Assembly (NCBI GenBank): GCA_016704485.1
Contig: JADJAA010000001.1
Location: 1-64,000 of the forward strand
DNA length: 64,000 nucleotides
From: Flavobacteriales bacterium
GTDB taxonomy: Bacteria > Bacteroidota > Bacteroidia > Flavobacteriales_F > PHOS-HE28
Direction: 5' to 3'
Part shown: piece by piece, positions 1 through 9,961 of the stretch
How the letters are laid out: the number at the start of each line of letters is the position of its first letter
Numbering within the stretch: position 1 is the first letter of the stretch
The notes under the pieces: generated by a model
The model's input: the letters and a program-made list of their open reading frames with translations, nothing else
Told to the model about the DNA's origin: nothing
Databases searched by the model: none
Program-made: the position numbers and the translations under genes

Positions 1-2
1 AC

Positions 3-305
3 CGTGAAACGCGTTCTTTATTATTCAACTCACCTACCACTGTCACTTTTCTACAGCTCGGTACGCTCATTGAACCACATGGTTTTGTGCTGATCGGATT
101 CAACCCCACTGGAGCCGCGGGTGATGAACAGCGGAATAATGAGACCTCCGACATCCTCTTTCCAACTATGATCGATACTGGGAACGAGATCGAGGACAAT
201 TCACGGTATGAGACTGCAAAATCACAATGGATACAAACACATCAACTAGAGTATAATGCCCTGATCAGCGGTGAGCAGCCAGGTTCTAAAGACAATGATA
301 AATAG
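3..305 (+). CDS. C-terminal part of a small secreted-type protein, cut by the window edge
   Basis: The reading frame is open from base 3, so the true start lies left of the window. About 100 residues are visible. The last 40 residues align by eye with the C-terminus of the small protein at 4898-5350: both share the pattern FP-x3-TG, then Y-x-x-(A/E)K-x-x-WIQ(T/A)H-x-x-YxA, ending in an acidic, Asn/Gln/Lys-rich tail. Its stop lies four bases before the ATG of the large secreted paralogue at 310, which repeats the arrangement seen at 4898/5343. I do not recognise the family and give no function. Shared context suggests the small and large proteins are expressed together. Confidence 0.7.
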   Translation, partial: RETRSLLFNSPTTVTFLQLGTLIEPHGFVLIGFNPTGAAGDEQRNNETSDILFPTMIDTGNEIEDNSRYETAKSQWIQTHQLEYNALISGEQPGSKDNDK

Positions 306-309
306 GTCC

Positions 310-2261
310 ATGACGCGCAACTTCATTCTCTTTCTGGCCATAATAGTATTGAACTTGAGTGCATCACGATCCAGTGCCCAATGCCCGAATAACAATACAG
401 TTATAGGCAGTATGGTAACTCCTACTTGCCCAGGGACGACCTCGATCACATGCGTGTCATCCGGGAGATATGCTAGAGTTAACGTAACCACTGGCAATAC
501 TATGTTTTCAGCACTTGCGATGGAGCAACTTACGACACGCGTATGACACTGTACAACAGTAGCGGAGGTGCTTCATTGGCTTTCAATGACGACTTCTGTG
601 GGCTACGTTCACAAATAACTTGGACAGCAACCTTCACCGGAACGGTTCACGTACTCGTTGATCGATGGACCGGAGGCAACGCATGTGCTCATACAGGTGG
701 TTGTGCTACCGTATCGATAACATGCAACGTCCCAATAACCAATGATGATTGTAGCGGGGCCATTGACCTTCCCGTTACGGCGAGTTGCGTCCCTGAGAAC
801 TTTTCGAATCTTCTTGCGACCGCCTCCGGAACAAGCCCCGCACCAACGTGTAGCAGCGCTCCGAATACCGATGTCTGGTTCAGGTTCACAATACCGGCCA
901 GTGGCGTGGTAAGGATCCTATCAAGTTCCGGGTCTTTGTCCGATGGCGCAATGCAGCTCTACTCTGGAACATGCGGCAGCTTATCACTTGTAACCGGTGG
1001 TTGTGATGATGATAGTGGCCCTGGATATATGCCCTACCTGGATCGACGGTGTGCAGTTCTCACACCGAATACCACGTACTATCTCCGTTATTGGGGATAC
1101 GGTGGCGCAACTGGAACATTCGACCTTTGTGTTTATTGGCCGGGCTACTTCCCCGAACCAGTAGAAGACTGCACCGGTGGCCGTACGATATGCGGTTCCC
1201 ATTCGGTCAGTAACGCAACGGATTACACCGGCTGCACCGTAGATCTGAACGGGTCGAACAGAGGCTGCTTGGCATCCAATGAAAGACAAGGAACTTGGTT
1301 CCATTTCTCACCGAACAACACGGGAACAATGGAATTCCTATTGCAACCTACCAATGGTGCCGGATCTCCAGTGGATATGGATTACGATTTTGCGATCTGG
1401 GGACCAACTACCTCACTTTCCTGCCCACCGAGCGGTTCTCCGATACGATGTTCTTGGGCATACCCACCCAATGTACCGGGTTATCCAGGAAACGTCGCAT
1501 ACCGCACCGGACTTGCATCGGGGAATGATGACCTTTCAGAAACGGATGGAGGTGCATTCGTTAATGGATTCGTGCAACCGATAACTGTTGCCGCCACCGA
1601 TGTAGGCAAGGTCTATGCGATGTACGTCGATAATTTCGACATCTCAGGCCAGACATTCGACCTTACTTGGACGTTCAGTACACCAGGCATGTTGGACTGC
1701 ACTGTGCTTCCTGTCGAACTCGTGGATTTCGAGGCTAAAGTTGTCGATGAAGTGATCGAACTGTCTTGGATCACCCAAACAGAATCGAATAGTTCGCATT
1801 TCACATTGGAACATTCAGTCGATGCAACAGATTTCAAACCCATCGGATCGTTGAGCGCTGCCGGTAATTCGTTCGGCACGATCGACTATTCCTTTGATGA
1901 CCCTGACCCGAATAACGGTGTCAACTACTATCGCCTTAAGCAAGTGGATCTGGACGGTACGTTCACCTACACGGACATTGTCCCGATCGAGTTCAAGAAG
2001 AGCCTTGCCACATTGGTTCCTCGACCAAATCCGGCAAGTTCCTCAATACAGATAGACCTTCCGGAAAGCTCAGCCGGGTCATGTATGGCCACAATATACG
2101 ATACCGGGGGACGTATTGTACGATCGGTTTCAATTCCCGCTTGGATCGGACCATCCTTCGTGAACATTCCCTTGAACGACCTTGAGGTGGGTAGTTATAT
2201 GATACAATTGATAGGTAACGACCAAATGCTTGCAGGTCGCGGGCGCTTTATCAAGGAATGA
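310..2261 (+). pseudogene. Large Cys-rich T9SS cargo paralogue 1, one frameshift
   Basis: The protein begins at ATG 310 with a signal peptide ending near SSAQ. The frame then breaks near base 499-501: the downstream part (open from 543) continues the alignment with the intact paralogue at 2494-4470 one frame away. Restoring one base in the codon after Gly-Asn (496-498) recovers the shared pattern Y-V-F-S-T-C. The rest contains beta-rich Cys-containing repeats (TSSAPNTDVWFRF, CDDDSGPG), the shared ERQGTW-x-x-FSP and DYDFAIWGP segments, a fibronectin-like domain (YYRLKQVDLDG) and a type A T9SS sorting domain (PRPNPASSS... GRGRFIKE). A real disabling mutation and an assembly error are both possible. 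If the frame were intact this would be a secreted surface protein of about 650 residues. Confidence 0.75.
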
Positions 2262-2336
2262 TCATGCATACTTCATTAGGTGGTTCTCCATCGCATTGCG
2301 AAGGCTATGGCGATCTACCCTCAAGGCAAAATAAAC

Positions 2337-2369
2337 TTGACATGACATTACGTGATCTACATATATTTG
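2337..2369 (+). promoter_or_regulatory. Bacteroidota-type promoter upstream of the intact T9SS cargo gene
   Basis: TTG at 2337-2339 (within TTGACA) is followed after 22 bases by TATATTTG at 2362-2369, matching the Bacteroidota sigma consensus TTG-N17-23-TAnnTTTG. Transcription would start near 2376, leaving a leader of about 118 bases before ATG 2494. It suggests that gene 2494 is transcribed separately from the broken paralogue before it. Confidence 0.55.
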
Positions 2370-2493
2370 GTAGAACGGAAGTTTTTGGAGAGATCCAAGC
2401 TCGGCACAATGCAATTGATGCCCTTTGGAAGATCTCTTATCCAATTGCTTCCGATGCTACGTTGATCGGCACTCGTTCAAAAAGCAAAAAACT

Positions 2494-4470
2494 ATGATCC
2501 GCGATCGTTCTCCCCATATCGCCGTCATCTGTGGCGCATTATTACTTTTCTATGCACCTTTCAGTACATTTTCACAGTGTACGAATAACAATACGTTACT
2601 GGCTGGTGGAACCATAACTCCACCATGTCCTGGCTCAATGAGCGTTCCTTGCCTGAATGCCGGCCAATATGCACGTATTGCTGTAACCACAGGTAATATA
2701 TACGTATTCAGTACATGCGGGGCGACCTATGACACACGCATAACATTATACAACAATGCCGGCGGCGGTTCAATAGGATTCAATGATGACTTCTGCGGTC
2801 TGCAATCGCAAGTAACATGGGTGGCCACCTACACCGGCCAACTTCGTGTTCTTGTTGATCGCTATGTGAATTTCTTTAACACTTGCGCGCACTCAGGAGG
2901 ATGTGCACCGTTGTCCATTACATGCTCCTCCCCACCACCACCAATGACCAATGACAATTGTGGAGGTGCCATTGTTCTACCTGTTATCGAGAACTGCTTC
3001 GTCCAGAATTTCACCAATGTGGGTGCCACAGCTTCCGGAACAACACCGGCACCAACATGCAGCTCAGCCCCAAATACGGATATTTGGTTCCAGTTCACCG
3101 CGCCTGCAAGTGGTGTAGTAAGGATCAATTCGAATTCGGTAACATTGAATGACGGCGCTATGCAACTGTATTCAGGCACATGTGGCAGTTTAGCGTTGGT
3201 TCCGAATGGCTGCGATGATGATAGTGGCCCTGGACTGATGCCCGATATTGACCGACGCTGTGATGCCCTAACACCAGGAGCAACGTACTATATCCGATAC
3301 TGGGGATACAACAACAGTTCGGGAATATTCGACCTTTGTGTAAGAGGCCCGGAATTCTTTCCGACACCTGCCGAGGATTGCGCTGGTGGGATCACTGTTT
3401 GCGGTAGTCAAGCCATTAATAACTCAGCGGATTACACCGGATGTTCAGTAGATCTCAACATTACGAACAGAGGATGTCTCAGCGCTGGTGAACGCCAAGG
3501 TACATGGTACTACTTCTCTCCGCAAAGCTTAGGAACAATGGCATTCGTGTTGCAACCGACCAATTCTTCAGGAAATCCCGTGAACGTGGATTATGATTTT
3601 GCAATTTGGGGCCCGATGAACACAATTGCCTGTCCACCTGCAACTTTTCCATTGCGATGTACATGGGCTTACCCACCCAATGTTCCGGGATATCCCGGCA
3701 ACGTAGCCTATCAAACTGGTCTGTCCGCAGGAAACTTGGACCTCTCTGAACCGGATTGGGGTCCCGCAGTGAACGGTTTCGTTAGGCCGATCGCGGTTGG
3801 AGCAGGTAACATAGGGCAGATCTATGTAATGTATGTGGACAATTTCGATATTACAGGGCAATCATTCAACCTCACGTGGAACCTGAGCACCCCGGATATG
3901 CTTGATTGCACCGTACTACCGGTTGAATTGATTGAATTCAATGCGCTAGCTCTCAAGGATCGTGTCCTGGTGAGTTGGAAGACCCAGACCGAGTCAAATT
4001 CAGATCGTTACATTATTGAACATTCAATCGATGCCGAGCGTTTCGACCCCATCGGCCACGTAATTGCCGCAGGAACATCACTAGAGACCATCGACTATGA
4101 GTATTTCCATGAACACCCTCGAACAGGCATCAATTACTATCGTTTGAAACAACTCGACCTTGACGGATCACACACATACTCCAGTGTAGCCCCGGTAGAA
4201 TTCAAAAGCGATAACAACGTACTTCTTCCCAGACCGAACCCAGCCAATTCATCGATCCAGATAGACCTACCTGTTGGCTATTCGGACCAAGTGGTCCTTA
4301 ACATTTTCGACGGAAGCGGGCGGATGGTCAGGGTGATCCGTGTTGCTCTTGCTAATGAACCATCCTTCGTGAACATTCCTGTTGGTGATCTGGACGCGGG
4401 CATCTATTCGATCCATTTGTTCGATCGACAGGAAAACCAGATCGGTTCTGGTCGATTCATGAAGGAATAA
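2494..4470 (+). CDS. Large Cys-rich secreted protein with type A T9SS sorting domain (paralogue 2, intact)
   Basis: This is the only intact member of three paralogues (658 aa). The start at 2494 is chosen because it puts an N-terminal signal peptide (hydrophobic stretch ending FSTFSQ) first. Domains in order: a Cys-containing beta domain (about 30-140, with FNDDFCGLQSQVTW), a second pre-peptidase-like beta domain (about 150-290, with SSAPNTDIWFQF and CDDDSGPG), a shared domain with ERQGTWYYFSP and DYDFAIWGP (about 300-480), a fibronectin-like domain (about 490-585, YYRLKQLDLDG), and a C-terminal type A sorting domain (PRPNPANSS... GSGRFMKE). Export through the Sec and T9SS pathways to the cell surface is the family expectation. 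The biological role is not known; an adhesive or protective surface role is only a guess. Confidence 0.85.
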   Translation: MIRDRSPHIAVICGALLLFYAPFSTFSQCTNNNTLLAGGTITPPCPGSMSVPCLNAGQYARIAVTTGNIYVFSTCGATYDTRITLYNNAGGGSIGFNDDFCGLQSQVTWVATYTGQLRVLVDRYVNFFNTCAHSGGCAPLSITCSSPPPPMTNDNCGGAIVLPVIENCFVQNFTNVGATASGTTPAPTCSSAPNTDIWFQFTAPASGVVRINSNSVTLNDGAMQLYSGTCGSLALVPNGCDDDSGPGLMPDIDRRCDALTPGATYYIRYWGYNNSSGIFDLCVRGPEFFPTPAEDCAGGITVCGSQAINNSADYTGCSVDLNITNRGCLSAGERQGTWYYFSPQSLGTMAFVLQPTNSSGNPVNVDYDFAIWGPMNTIACPPATFPLRCTWAYPPNVPGYPGNVAYQTGLSAGNLDLSEPDWGPAVNGFVRPIAVGAGNIGQIYVMYVDNFDITGQSFNLTWNLSTPDMLDCTVLPVELIEFNALALKDRVLVSWKTQTESNSDRYIIEHSIDAERFDPIGHVIAAGTSLETIDYEYFHEHPRTGINYYRLKQLDLDGSHTYSSVAPVEFKSDNNVLLPRPNPANSSIQIDLPVGYSDQVVLNIFDGSGRMVRVIRVALANEPSFVNIPVGDLDAGIYSIHLFDRQENQIGSGRFMKE

Positions 4471-4897
4471 GACCAGAGCGCATCTCAAGATCATGCTTCG
4501 TTCCGCACTCATGCGGAATGCGAATGTGACCCTTGCGACGGACCCTGATGCACGATCCGGGTTCTGATCCCCCATAACCACCCCTATGCGTGGCTTTCGC
4601 GCCGCAGATCATCGTGTGACCCATCTACGCGCATTCAAGAACTCTTTTGAGATGCGCTCAACAATCTCCGGACCTTGGGCTGTCGACCATAACAAACTCG
4701 GAGACAGTCACAAAACTGTAAATAAGTAGCGTCATACTTGTACTGAGCAGTTATCCTAAGGGATTCCGTGCCCGATGTTCACTGTGCTTGAGGCAACCAC
4801 ATTGGATATTGTTCGTCATATGAGAGAATGCGTTTGGTAATGACCGGATCATTATTCTATCTTGCAGGACCATTCAACCAACATATTGGATCATTCA
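4471..4897. other. Gene-free stretch with a small inverted repeat
   Basis: I see no convincing gene in these 427 bases. A perfect 7-bp hairpin (TTCCGCA, loop CTCA, TGCGGAA) lies at 4501-4518, 31 bases after the stop of the preceding gene. It may act as a terminator, but it lacks a T-run. No clear TAnnTTTG element was found ahead of the small gene at 4898. Confidence 0.4.
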
Positions 4898-5350
4898 ATG
4901 AATATCTTGGACAAACGACCTCTCTACCAAGTTGTGCTGATGTCACTGCTTTTCGTTGTGGGTTTGCCGTTATACGGACAGGTCTCGAATACCTACGTAT
5001 TGCAGGCAACGGATGGCGAAATACATGAGAAAATGGTCTACGAAGTGGTTCGTTCGCTCGATCCTGAAGCCCTCGTATCGATCTCCGGACAACACTTGAA
5101 AGTGCGTTTGGACGCGTCCATAGAAGTAGCCGAACTGATCTCGGACCTCGGAACGAATGGAGGTGGGAACTTTGCCATTGACGTGTTGGCGACGCAAAAG
5201 GCAACAGCGAATAACTTTCCCATTCTGAAGAATACTGGTGCTCCAGCTCATGATGAAGCGGTGTACAATGCTGAAAAACAGGCGTGGATACAGGCACACC
5301 CTGAGGTTTATAAGGCAATGAACGAACAAGAACCATTGAAGAATGAATAG
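4898..5350 (+). CDS. Small secreted-type protein of unknown function, paired with large T9SS cargo
   Basis: A 150-residue protein with an N-terminal signal peptide (LMSLLFVVGLPLYGQ, cleavage near residue 28). ATG 4898 is chosen over the upstream TTG at 4862; ATG 4940 is also possible. The mature N-terminal half alternates beta and alpha predictions (VVRSLDPEALVSISG, LKVRLDASIEVAELI), which loosely recalls a ferredoxin-like fold such as HMA domains, but no CxxC metal motif is present. The C-terminal 40 residues match the truncated protein at 3-305. It overlaps the next large gene by eight bases, so translation is probably coupled. Family and function are not recognised. Confidence 0.7.
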   Translation: MNILDKRPLYQVVLMSLLFVVGLPLYGQVSNTYVLQATDGEIHEKMVYEVVRSLDPEALVSISGQHLKVRLDASIEVAELISDLGTNGGGNFAIDVLATQKATANNFPILKNTGAPAHDEAVYNAEKQAWIQAHPEVYKAMNEQEPLKNE

Positions 5351-8337
5351 AACGTTACGCTTTGCCGCATCCGGATCTAATTCTGTTACGAACGTTGACC
5401 TATTCTCGTCATTGAGACCATTGGCACGGATCATTTTCATGGCTATTGTCTTGTTGGCAATGAATGAGAACTCATTTGCTACAACTTGCCCTGGTGCAAC
5501 GGTGATAAACCCTGCAACTCTACCTATTGTGAACCAATCCCTGGTTTGTGGTGCGGCCAATGACCTTAATTCCACGAACGTGCCAGGCGCGCTATGCGGA
5601 ACTGGTGACAATGCAGGTTACAAGAATGGAAATGAAGCGCTTTATTCATTCACACCAACCACTTCGGGAACCTATAATGCATGGGTGAACGGACAGGCTT
5701 GGAGTTCCATACAAATTTGGGCGGGTTGCCCTAATGGAGGTGGTACATGTATTTACGGTGATGGAAATGTTGGAACCTACACATCCATTAACGTGCCGCT
5801 TGTCGCGGGAACGAACTATTTTATTTGGTTCGATACATGGCCAACACCCAATAGCCCATGTCCTGGTCTTTTCGGTCTGAACTTACCCCCTCCACCGCTA
5901 CCTGCCTGTGGTAATTCATTCTCCGATCCAGCGGGAGGTGGGAACTACCTCAACAATACCAACTTCACACGAACATATTGCCCATCCGTGGCCGGTGATA
6001 TGGTCACGTTGAACTTCACACAATTTGCTACGGAGGCTGGTTGGGATATTGTCACGATCTATAACGGTCCTTCAACGGCATCTCCGGTTCTAGGTACTTA
6101 TAGCGGCACCACGATACCGGGTCCCGTTACCTCAAGCGCAGTTGGTGGATGCCTAACCTTGAATTTCACTTCGGACGGTTCAGGTGTTGCGGCTGGTTGG
6201 CTTGGAAATGTCACCTGCGCTCCCCCAGTACCTCCTCCGGCTGCGTGTGGAACTACGGTGTACGATCCAGGCGGCGCTGGTGGGAACTATGCGAACAGCA
6301 CCAATTTCACGGCGACCTATTGCCCTACCACTCCAGGGGATGTAGTGACCATTAATTTCACTGCATTCAATACGGAAGCAGGATGGGATTTCGTAAATAT
6401 CTACAATGGTCCCACAACGGCCTCACCACTTCTTGGATCCTACAGTGGAACGGTGAGCCCGGGTGCTATAACCTCGACCGATGCAAGTGGATGCATAACA
6501 CTGAACTTTACTTCCGATGGTTCAGGAGTTAGGGCGGGTTGGGCAGCGAACATCATTTGTGGTACACCTCCACCTCCTCAGGGCAATGATGATCCTTGTG
6601 GTGCCACAAGTCTAACTGTCAATACGAACTGCGCCTTCACGGCCAGCACCACATCAAATTCGACCGGAACCACAGGGCCACCGCCACCAACTTGCGCTAC
6701 CTATGTTACCAGTGATGTCTGGTTCTCAGCCGTCGTACCTGCGAACGGCTCCTTGATCATTGAAACTGCCGCCGGAGTGATTACCGATGGCGGAATGTCC
6801 GTATACACGGCCCCTTCTTGTGCGGGGCCTTTCGTGCAGATCGCTTGTGATGACGATGGTGGCACAGGGTTAATGCCCGCATTGACCCTTAATGGCTTAG
6901 CACCAGGCTCTACCGTTTATATACGCTTCTGGGCATACGGTGCGTACAGCAATGGTTCATTCTCTATCTGTGTTCATACGCCACCACCGCCGCCTACTGG
7001 AGATTGTGTTTATATCCTCAATTTGTACGATAGCTGGGGCGATGGTTGGGGTACATCACAAGTTGGTGTTAGCATTAACGGAGGTGCGAATACGTGGTAC
7101 ACGGTAACAGGAGCAAATACACAGGTGCTATTGGGCATGAACATTAATGATGTTATTGTACTTACCTACGATGCATCAGGCCCGTTCCAGTATGAGAACA
7201 GTTATTCACTCGGTATGTTGAATGGTGGCGTCTTCTTCAACTCCGGATCTTCACCTATTGCTGGTGTTTCTTTTGCACAGTCTGTGGATTGCGTAACTCC
7301 ACCGGCCGCGCCGCAGGATTGCGCTGGAGGCGTTACGATCTGTAGTGGACAACTTTAATAACAACAGTTCGAACACGGGTAATGTCAATGACCTGAATAC
7401 TGCCAACCAAGGGTGTCTCCTTAGCGGCGAACGCCAAGGAACCTGGTATTATTTCTCGCCAAGTGCCTCAGGCACGATCGGGTTTACGATCACACCAACT
7501 GTACCTACGGATTACGACTTTGCACTTTGGGGACCGATGAACACTATTGCATGTCCTCCTACAGGTGCCCCCTTTGCGTTGTTCGTATGCCGCACCATAT
7601 GGACCTACCGGACTTGGAAATGGAGCCGTTGACGCTACAGAAAGTGCTAGTGGGGATCGGTTCGTGAGCACCATCAATGTTCTTGCAGGTGAGATCACAT
7701 CTTGTATATCGATAATTTCAGCTCAAATGGTCAAGCTTTCGATCTTGGCTGGAACTTGACCAATGGAGCTTCATTGGACTGTACCGTGCTCCCTGTGGAC
7801 CTCCTCGATCTGCACGCTAGACCAATAAAAGGATCCGTAGAATTGAATTGGGCTACGGTTTCTGAGACGAATACCTCCCATTTCATAGTGGAGCGATCAA
7901 TGGATGCGATCTCATTCGACCGTTTTGGCAGCCTGCCTTCCGCTGGAACGTCCGTCTCTTTGATCGATTACACTTTCGTGGATGATTTCCCATACGCTGG
8001 CAGTAACTATTACCGATTGATCCAGGTCGATCTTGACGGAACTGAAAAACCATCAAATGTTGTGCATGTGCTGTTCAAGTCCGGTGCCCCAATAGTGGTT
8101 CCGAATCCCATGTTGGACAATGCAACCGTCTACTTTGACGAACTACCGGAAGATGGCATGATATTGCGTATAATGGATGCCGGTGGGAGGATTGTTTGGA
8201 GCGTTCCCATGGGACCGGTAAATGGTTCTGGACGATTCGACTTTTCCTTGGCTGGATTTGACGCTGGTGCATACTTCCTTACGTTGACCAACGCGAATGG
8301 CACCTATGAAATGCATGCACGCTTTGTAAAGCAATAG
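5343..8337 (+). pseudogene. Large CUB-containing T9SS cargo paralogue 3, three frame breaks
   Basis: Open from ATG 5343 to a stop at 7358, then continued in other frames to 8337. Alignment to the paralogues places breaks near 7356 (TTT run; one extra base), 7565-7573 (CCCCC TTT; frame moves by one) and 7697-7699 (one base missing before ATC-TTG-TAT). Domains: signal peptide (to about residue 45), pre-peptidase-like beta domain (about 47-185), two tandem CUB-like domains (about 188-290 and 298-408, each with TEAGWD and NFTSDGSG), a Cys-rich beta domain (about 413-550), a domain with DSWGDGW (about 555-640), then the shared ERQGTWYYFSP/DYDFALWGP domain, a fibronectin-like domain and a type A sorting domain (VPNPMLDN... 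HARFVKQ). Sequencing error and gene decay are both possible. It overlaps the small gene before it by eight bases. Confidence 0.75.
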
Positions 8338-8688
8338 ATCGGTCATGTATTTGGTGAAAAAAGTTCTTTGGTCAAGTTCTGTCCTTAGTCGATCTGCGAC
8401 CCGATCATTCGAAAGGTGGTAAATTTTTCGTGCGGATCCATCCGATTCGGGCAACGAAATGGACCAAATAAAGCAGTAACAGGGCTGTCTCGAAAGAGGC
8501 GGCCCTGTTCCATTTCCATGGTGTTCAGAAAGATTTCTGCTTAGCATATCCATTGGGGGGCCATGGCGTTTGCGCCACTTACTCTATCCCACCCGCCACT
8601 TGCTCGTTCCCGCTTCGCCAGGTGATGACAGCTGCAGATTTGCACTGTCAAACAACAACACACGCACCCCCTAACAAAACCAACTCAA
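8338..8688. other. Gene-free stretch with terminator and duplicated leader
   Basis: These 351 bases hold the terminator-like hairpin at 8478-8509 and, from about 8573, the leader that is repeated at 9312. The leader itself carries the internal repeat CGCCACTT(A/G)CTC twice. No protein-coding signal is supported. Confidence 0.5.
8478..8509 (+). terminator. Hairpin after the large cargo gene
   Basis: AACAGGGC at 8478-8485 pairs perfectly with GCCCTGTT at 8502-8509. The loop contains a small inner CTC-GAAA-GAG hairpin. Only a weak T-rich stretch follows, so termination is likely but not certain. Confidence 0.5.
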
Positions 8689-9201
8689 ATGAACTTCCAA
8701 CCTCTCCACAAGCGCACTTTACTCCACACCATCCTCTTCGTGATAGCTATCGGATTCTCCGTAATGGCCAACGCCCAAGGCCATGTTATCTTCAAAGGCC
8801 GTGTGCTCCGTACCGATATCACCAGCCCAGCCGTTTCCATGATCGTTACTGATGGTGTCGACACCATGGACGTGATGATCGGCCGCCATGGCAAATACAA
8901 CTTCGCTATCCCAACCAACGAGATCGTTAGCGTGATACTGACCAGCGAGAACTACATCACCAAAGAGATCAAGCTTGATACCCACAACGCTCCTGAAGCT
9001 AAGGGTCCATTTGCTCGCACGGCGCAGGTAGAGTTCTATGTGGAGCTGGAGCCTCAATCAACGACGCAGCCCATGATGTACAGCGGTCTCGCAGGAAGCA
9101 TCTATTTCGCACCACAAGGCGAAGGTGTTCGGACGATGATCGTTCCTACGCCACAACCAAAGAACATGCTGGTTTCCAACACCTTTACCGCAGCGTTGTA
9201 A
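8689..9201 (+). CDS. Small secreted beta-sandwich protein, tandem copy 1
   Basis: A 170-residue protein with a signal peptide (hydrophobic stretch to NAQ at about residue 26). The start ATG follows the conserved block ACCAACTCAA. The mature N-terminal part, GHVIFKGRVLR... then VSMIVTDGVDTMDVMI and YNFAIPTNE, resembles a carboxypeptidase-regulatory-like beta sandwich; a C-terminal segment (GLAGSIYFAPQGEGVRTMIVP) is shared with its duplicate at 9427. There is no T9SS sorting domain and no lipobox, so a periplasmic or outer-membrane-associated location is inferred. Codons favour C-ending forms (ATC, ACC, AAC), unlike many neighbours, which suggests high expression. Function unknown. Confidence 0.75.
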   Translation: MNFQPLHKRTLLHTILFVIAIGFSVMANAQGHVIFKGRVLRTDITSPAVSMIVTDGVDTMDVMIGRHGKYNFAIPTNEIVSVILTSENYITKEIKLDTHNAPEAKGPFARTAQVEFYVELEPQSTTQPMMYSGLAGSIYFAPQGEGVRTMIVPTPQPKNMLVSNTFTAAL

Positions 9202-9224
9202 GTAAATCCCTTCTTCGGAAAATG

Positions 9225-9247
9225 GGCCGCCTCAGAGCGGCCTTTTT
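9225..9247 (+). terminator. Intrinsic terminator of duplicated unit 1
   Basis: GGCCGC (9225-9230), loop CTCAGA, GCGGCC (9237-9242), followed by TTTTT. It lies 23 bases after the stop codon. Confidence 0.85.
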
Positions 9248-9426
9248 CCGTTTCCGGGGTTTAAAGTCTGTATTCCGAAATGCATGTTCATCATGGCCTT
9301 CAACCTATTTCCGCCACTTGCTCTCTCCCACCCGCCACTTGCTCATTCCTGCTTCGCCAGGGGTTAAGGCAGCCGCAGATTTGCACTGTCGAACAACAAC
9401 ACACACCCCTAACAAAACCAACTCAA

Positions 9427-9939
9427 ATGAACTTCCAACCACTTCACAAACGCACGCTTCTCCACACAGCTCTCTTCATCATCGCTGTAACATGCTCACT
9501 CTTCGCCAATGCACAAGGCCACGTGGTCTTTAAAGGCAGCATATTAATGGCCCAATCCACCAATGCTGAAGTTTCCATGATCGTTACCGATGGCGTGGAT
9601 ACCATGGATGTAATGATCGGCTGCCATGGCCAGTACAATTTCGCAGTGCCTACCAACGAGACCGTTAGCGTGATCCTTACCAGCGAAGAACACATCACCA
9701 AAGAGATCCTACTCGATACCCACAATGCACCAGTAGCAAAAGGCCCATTCGCACGCCCAGAAAACGTAGAATTCTACGTGCAACTAGAGCGCCAGGACAA
9801 GAACTACCCAATGGAATATGATGGCTTGGCCGGCAAGATCTACTTCACCCTACTTGGAGAGGGTGTTCGCACCTTGCTCGTGCCTACACCACAGGCCAAG
9901 AACATGCTGGCTAGCAATGCCATTGCCGCAAAGTTGTAA
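9427..9939 (+). CDS. Small secreted beta-sandwich protein, tandem copy 2
   Basis: A 170-residue paralogue of the gene at 8689, with the same start context (ATG after ACCAACTCAA), a signal peptide ending at NAQ and the same two segments (VSMIVTDGVDTMDVMIG; GLAGKIYF... GEGVRTLLVP). An upstream in-frame start near 9280 would only read through the leader and is rejected. Most amino-acid changes between the copies are conservative, although the stretch after the first beta strand (LMAQSTNAE against LRTDITSPA) and the segment before the last domain have diverged. This pattern fits two expressed, slowly diverging proteins. Function unknown. Confidence 0.75.
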   Translation: MNFQPLHKRTLLHTALFIIAVTCSLFANAQGHVVFKGSILMAQSTNAEVSMIVTDGVDTMDVMIGCHGQYNFAVPTNETVSVILTSEEHITKEILLDTHNAPVAKGPFARPENVEFYVQLERQDKNYPMEYDGLAGKIYFTLLGEGVRTLLVPTPQAKNMLASNAIAAKL

Positions 9940-9961
9940 GCCTTTTGCATCTCGGAAATGA

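Larger units (their letters stand above)
8573..9248 (+). repeat. Tandem duplicated unit, copy 1
   Basis: Leader, gene and terminator of this unit recur at 9312-9992 with a constant offset of about 737-739 bases. The leaders share CGCCACTT(A/G)CTC, CTTCGCCAGG, GCAGATTTGCACTGTC and the block directly before the start codon. The terminators share the GGCCGC stem. The whole transcription unit was duplicated, not only the coding region. Confidence 0.85.

Noticed and set aside
2258..2497. Short plus-strand frame between the first two large paralogues
   Set aside because: It reads through the promoter and leader of the next gene and has no family-like sequence or plausible start; the TTG/TAnnTTTG promoter explains this stretch better.
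4970..5611. Long minus-strand frame opposite the small and large secreted genes
   Set aside because: It is the antisense shadow of two genes with good signal peptides and paralogues; its own sequence has no recognisable domain.
499..7700. Programmed frameshifting or phase-variable tracts in the cargo genes
   Set aside because: The break sites lack long homopolymers or repeated tetramers and lack slippery heptamers; only 7356 and 7570 have short runs.
9222..9533. Plus-strand frame across the duplicated leader
   Set aside because: It runs through the terminator and leader of the duplicated unit and into another frame of the coding region; the unit itself accounts for the sequence.
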